Positions 18,438 through 19,760 of a DNA stretch of 19,760 nucleotides are shown here, piece after piece. This stretch comes from Saccoglossus kowalevskii (taxonomy: Eukaryota; Hemichordata; Enteropneusta; Harrimaniidae), in contig NW_003141324.1 of NCBI RefSeq assembly GCF_000003605.2, positions 143,792 through 163,551 of the forward strand. The letters are read 5' to 3'. The notes under the pieces are model-generated. The model saw only the letters and a list, made by a program, of their open reading frames with translations, made no database searches and was not told the origin of the DNA. Position numbers and translations under genes: made by a program. Within the stretch, counting starts at the first letter, position 1. Each line of letters begins with the position of its first letter.

Positions 18438-18575
18438 TACCATATTTGCTTTATTAGTAGCGCTTGCACTTAATGTAAATTACAGACATTTCTCTGGTCA
18501 AAATATGAATCAGTATACCACAAATTTGATTTTTGATTTATATGCGCAAGAGATGTGTTTTTAGCAGAACAAATA
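18438..18575. mobile_element. TATTTGCTCTATTAG-family MITE, copy D
   Basis: The left end TACCATATTTGCTTTATTAG shares 13 bases with copy B at the same place, including the leading ACTACC context. The right end TTTTTAGCAGAACAAATA is the diverged inverse. The right arm has TTTATATGCGCAAGAGATGT as in the family. On the minus strand it contains AATAAA at 18455-18450. Confidence 0.6.
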
Positions 18576-18786
18576 CCTGATTGAATTATGGTAGAAGAAG
18601 CAGTCTAACATAAATACTGAGGTTAAAACTGACTAGGTGGTAAATATCCAGGATAAAAAAGGCAATTGCTCTAATGTGCAACCCACCATTACTAGATAAA
18701 ATAAAATATATCTCCAGAATCTCATTTCCTTCTCCACTTCTTGAACTGTAAATTGATGATCACAATGTAACAATTAGCCTCTTAGA
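18576..18786 (-). other. Mitoferrin 3' UTR (start)
   Basis: This is the sequence just after the mitoferrin stop on the minus strand. No AATAAA occurs here; the first one downstream is at 18455-18450, inside MITE copy D, about 335 bases past the stop. Confidence 0.45.
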
Positions 18787-19298
18787 TTACTCCATGCTTT
18801 CTGTTTTCTGCTTCGTGATGAAATACTTGAAAAACTCATACACAGACCAGGCAAGTGCCGTTGAAGGCATCTGATATATAACCCTGGCTTGCACACCTCT
18901 GAAGTAACCAGCAAACCCACAGCATCTGTGTATAGCTTTGATGCCGTTCAGCATTCCGACGATAGCCTGGTTATTGAGACGAGACGCTACACAGGATTCC
19001 TGGGTGTTGAGTAAAGTTTTACAAACATCTAACGGGGTGGTCACAGCCGCTGCAATGCCACCAGCCACGGCACCAGAGACCACATGAGTCAATGGGTTGT
19101 ACTCCCTTTTTGGGTTGAAACGCTCTTGTGTGAACTCATAGGTTACAAAGTGTATACACTGAAAGGGGATGTTCATAGTCAGTTGTGTGGTGTAGCTCCT
19201 ATAGAAAGCACGTAGTCCCTCTTGGCGGTACACAGTTCGTGCACAGTCTATGACGCCTTTGTAGGGACTGGTGTATACTTGCATTCTTTGTTTCACCA
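18787..19298 (-). CDS. SLC25A37/SLC25A28-like: Mitoferrin, last coding exon (SLC25A37/SLC25A28 family), 5' partial
   Basis: Mitoferrins import ferrous iron across the inner mitochondrial membrane for haem and iron-sulphur cluster synthesis. This exon encodes about 170 residues, roughly the second half of a mitochondrial carrier. It starts VVKQRMQ, which follows the second-repeat signature, then [16 protein letters not shown], a mitoferrin hallmark, then the third-repeat signature [13 protein letters not shown] with the P-x-D-x-x-K motif, and [18 protein letters not shown] near the end. It finishes with TAA at 18787. The acceptor is AATAAAG|TGGTG (exon from 19298), phase 1, with pyrimidine-rich sequence upstream and no intervening AG. 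Upstream exons are outside the window. Vertebrates have two paralogues, so the symbol is given at family level. Confidence 0.95.
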
Positions 19299-19760
19299 CT
19301 TTATTACAGACACAAAAGTAGTGTTTAGCATCCAATTTTCGAAAAGATATGAAAAAAAAAGAAAAGAAATGTTATTAATAAGCATATATCAATAGAATTC
19401 TCATACAGAGGGTTTAGACAGTCAATGACAATGATAATTGTTCAGGGGTCTTCATGTTGACATGGATATCAATTTTATACATGTGTCCACAGAACAATTC
19501 CTTCACAAATAATGTGGACCCCATTATAGACCAATACGTGTAGATTATACGGCGGCGGTGGTGGTGGTCGTTGCGCAGCGCGTGTTCGAATTTTATGTAA
19601 ATAAACAATTTATTTTACACGCATTGTATACGTCGCTATGAGAGCCATATCGAACAGGACATGACACGACGACTGCCGTCCTTTTAAAGAGCACCACATC
19701 TACATAATTTAAATATTGAGTACTCCCCAGGTATGGAAAATGGTTGTCATGACAATATTT
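19299..19760 (-). other. Mitoferrin intron preceding the last exon
   Basis: No mitoferrin-like codons are found here in any minus-strand frame, so this is read as intron continuing past the edge. It holds a (CGG/TGG)n-like triplet run near 19551-19567, a TGTAAATAAA / TTTATTTTACA inverted repeat at 19596-19619, and the pyrimidine tract before the acceptor at about 19366-19348. Confidence 0.55.

Noticed and set aside
19414-19608. Possible upstream mitoferrin exon in the minus-strand ORF
   Set aside because: The translation has no carrier signature and does not match the region expected before VVKQRMQ.

Overview
The window is nuclear DNA from an animal, probably a marine invertebrate; the clade cannot be fixed from sequence alone. 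It is AT-rich, has genes with spliceosomal introns and a eukaryotic tRNA with internal promoter boxes, and most of it is decayed mobile DNA and short tandem repeats. I see no bacterial gene organisation, CRISPR array or operon. Most long open frames are spurious or repeat-derived.

Three conventional genes are supported. (1) A BOD1-family gene (kinetochore/phosphatase regulator, Shg1 domain) lies on the minus strand at 839-2779. It can be rebuilt as four exons with matching splice phases, giving about 173 residues. (2) A tRNA-Lys(CTT) lies on the plus strand at 3102-3174, followed by an oligo-T terminator. (3) The last coding exon of a mitoferrin (SLC25A37/SLC25A28) mitochondrial iron carrier lies on the minus strand at 18787-19298; its upstream exons are beyond the right edge.

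The roughly 15.5 kb between the tRNA and mitoferrin holds no gene I recognise. It is a stack of mobile-element remnants: an unrecognised decayed ORF (4506-4747); a possible solo LTR with a 4-bp duplication (5019-5461); a 160-bp hAT-type MITE with a perfect 8-bp target duplication (5607-5766); the C-terminal tail of a LINE reverse transcriptase protein with one frameshift (5785-6276); and, abutting that tail, a 1.5-kb non-autonomous DNA transposon with about 50-bp inverted ends (6277-7772). Inside this transposon sits an array of about 102-bp units, each centred on a perfect 20-bp palindrome. Further right are a 52-bp array, a 157-bp array (9399-10300), a degenerate array (14130-14345), a 33-bp minisatellite of about 20 copies (14791-15475), several hairpins, a 704-bp element with inverted ends (15618-16321) and a small TA-flanked MITE (16834-17020).

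Two short-element families recur in the window. One has TACTGTAAAACAT ends, with a copy in BOD1 intron 1 and a related stretch near mitoferrin. The other has ends like TATTTGCTCTATTAG, with four copies at 12.3, 13.5, 18.0 and 18.4 kb. The copy at 18.4 kb may supply the polyadenylation signal of mitoferrin. BOD1, the tRNA and mitoferrin have no evident functional link; they are simply neighbours.
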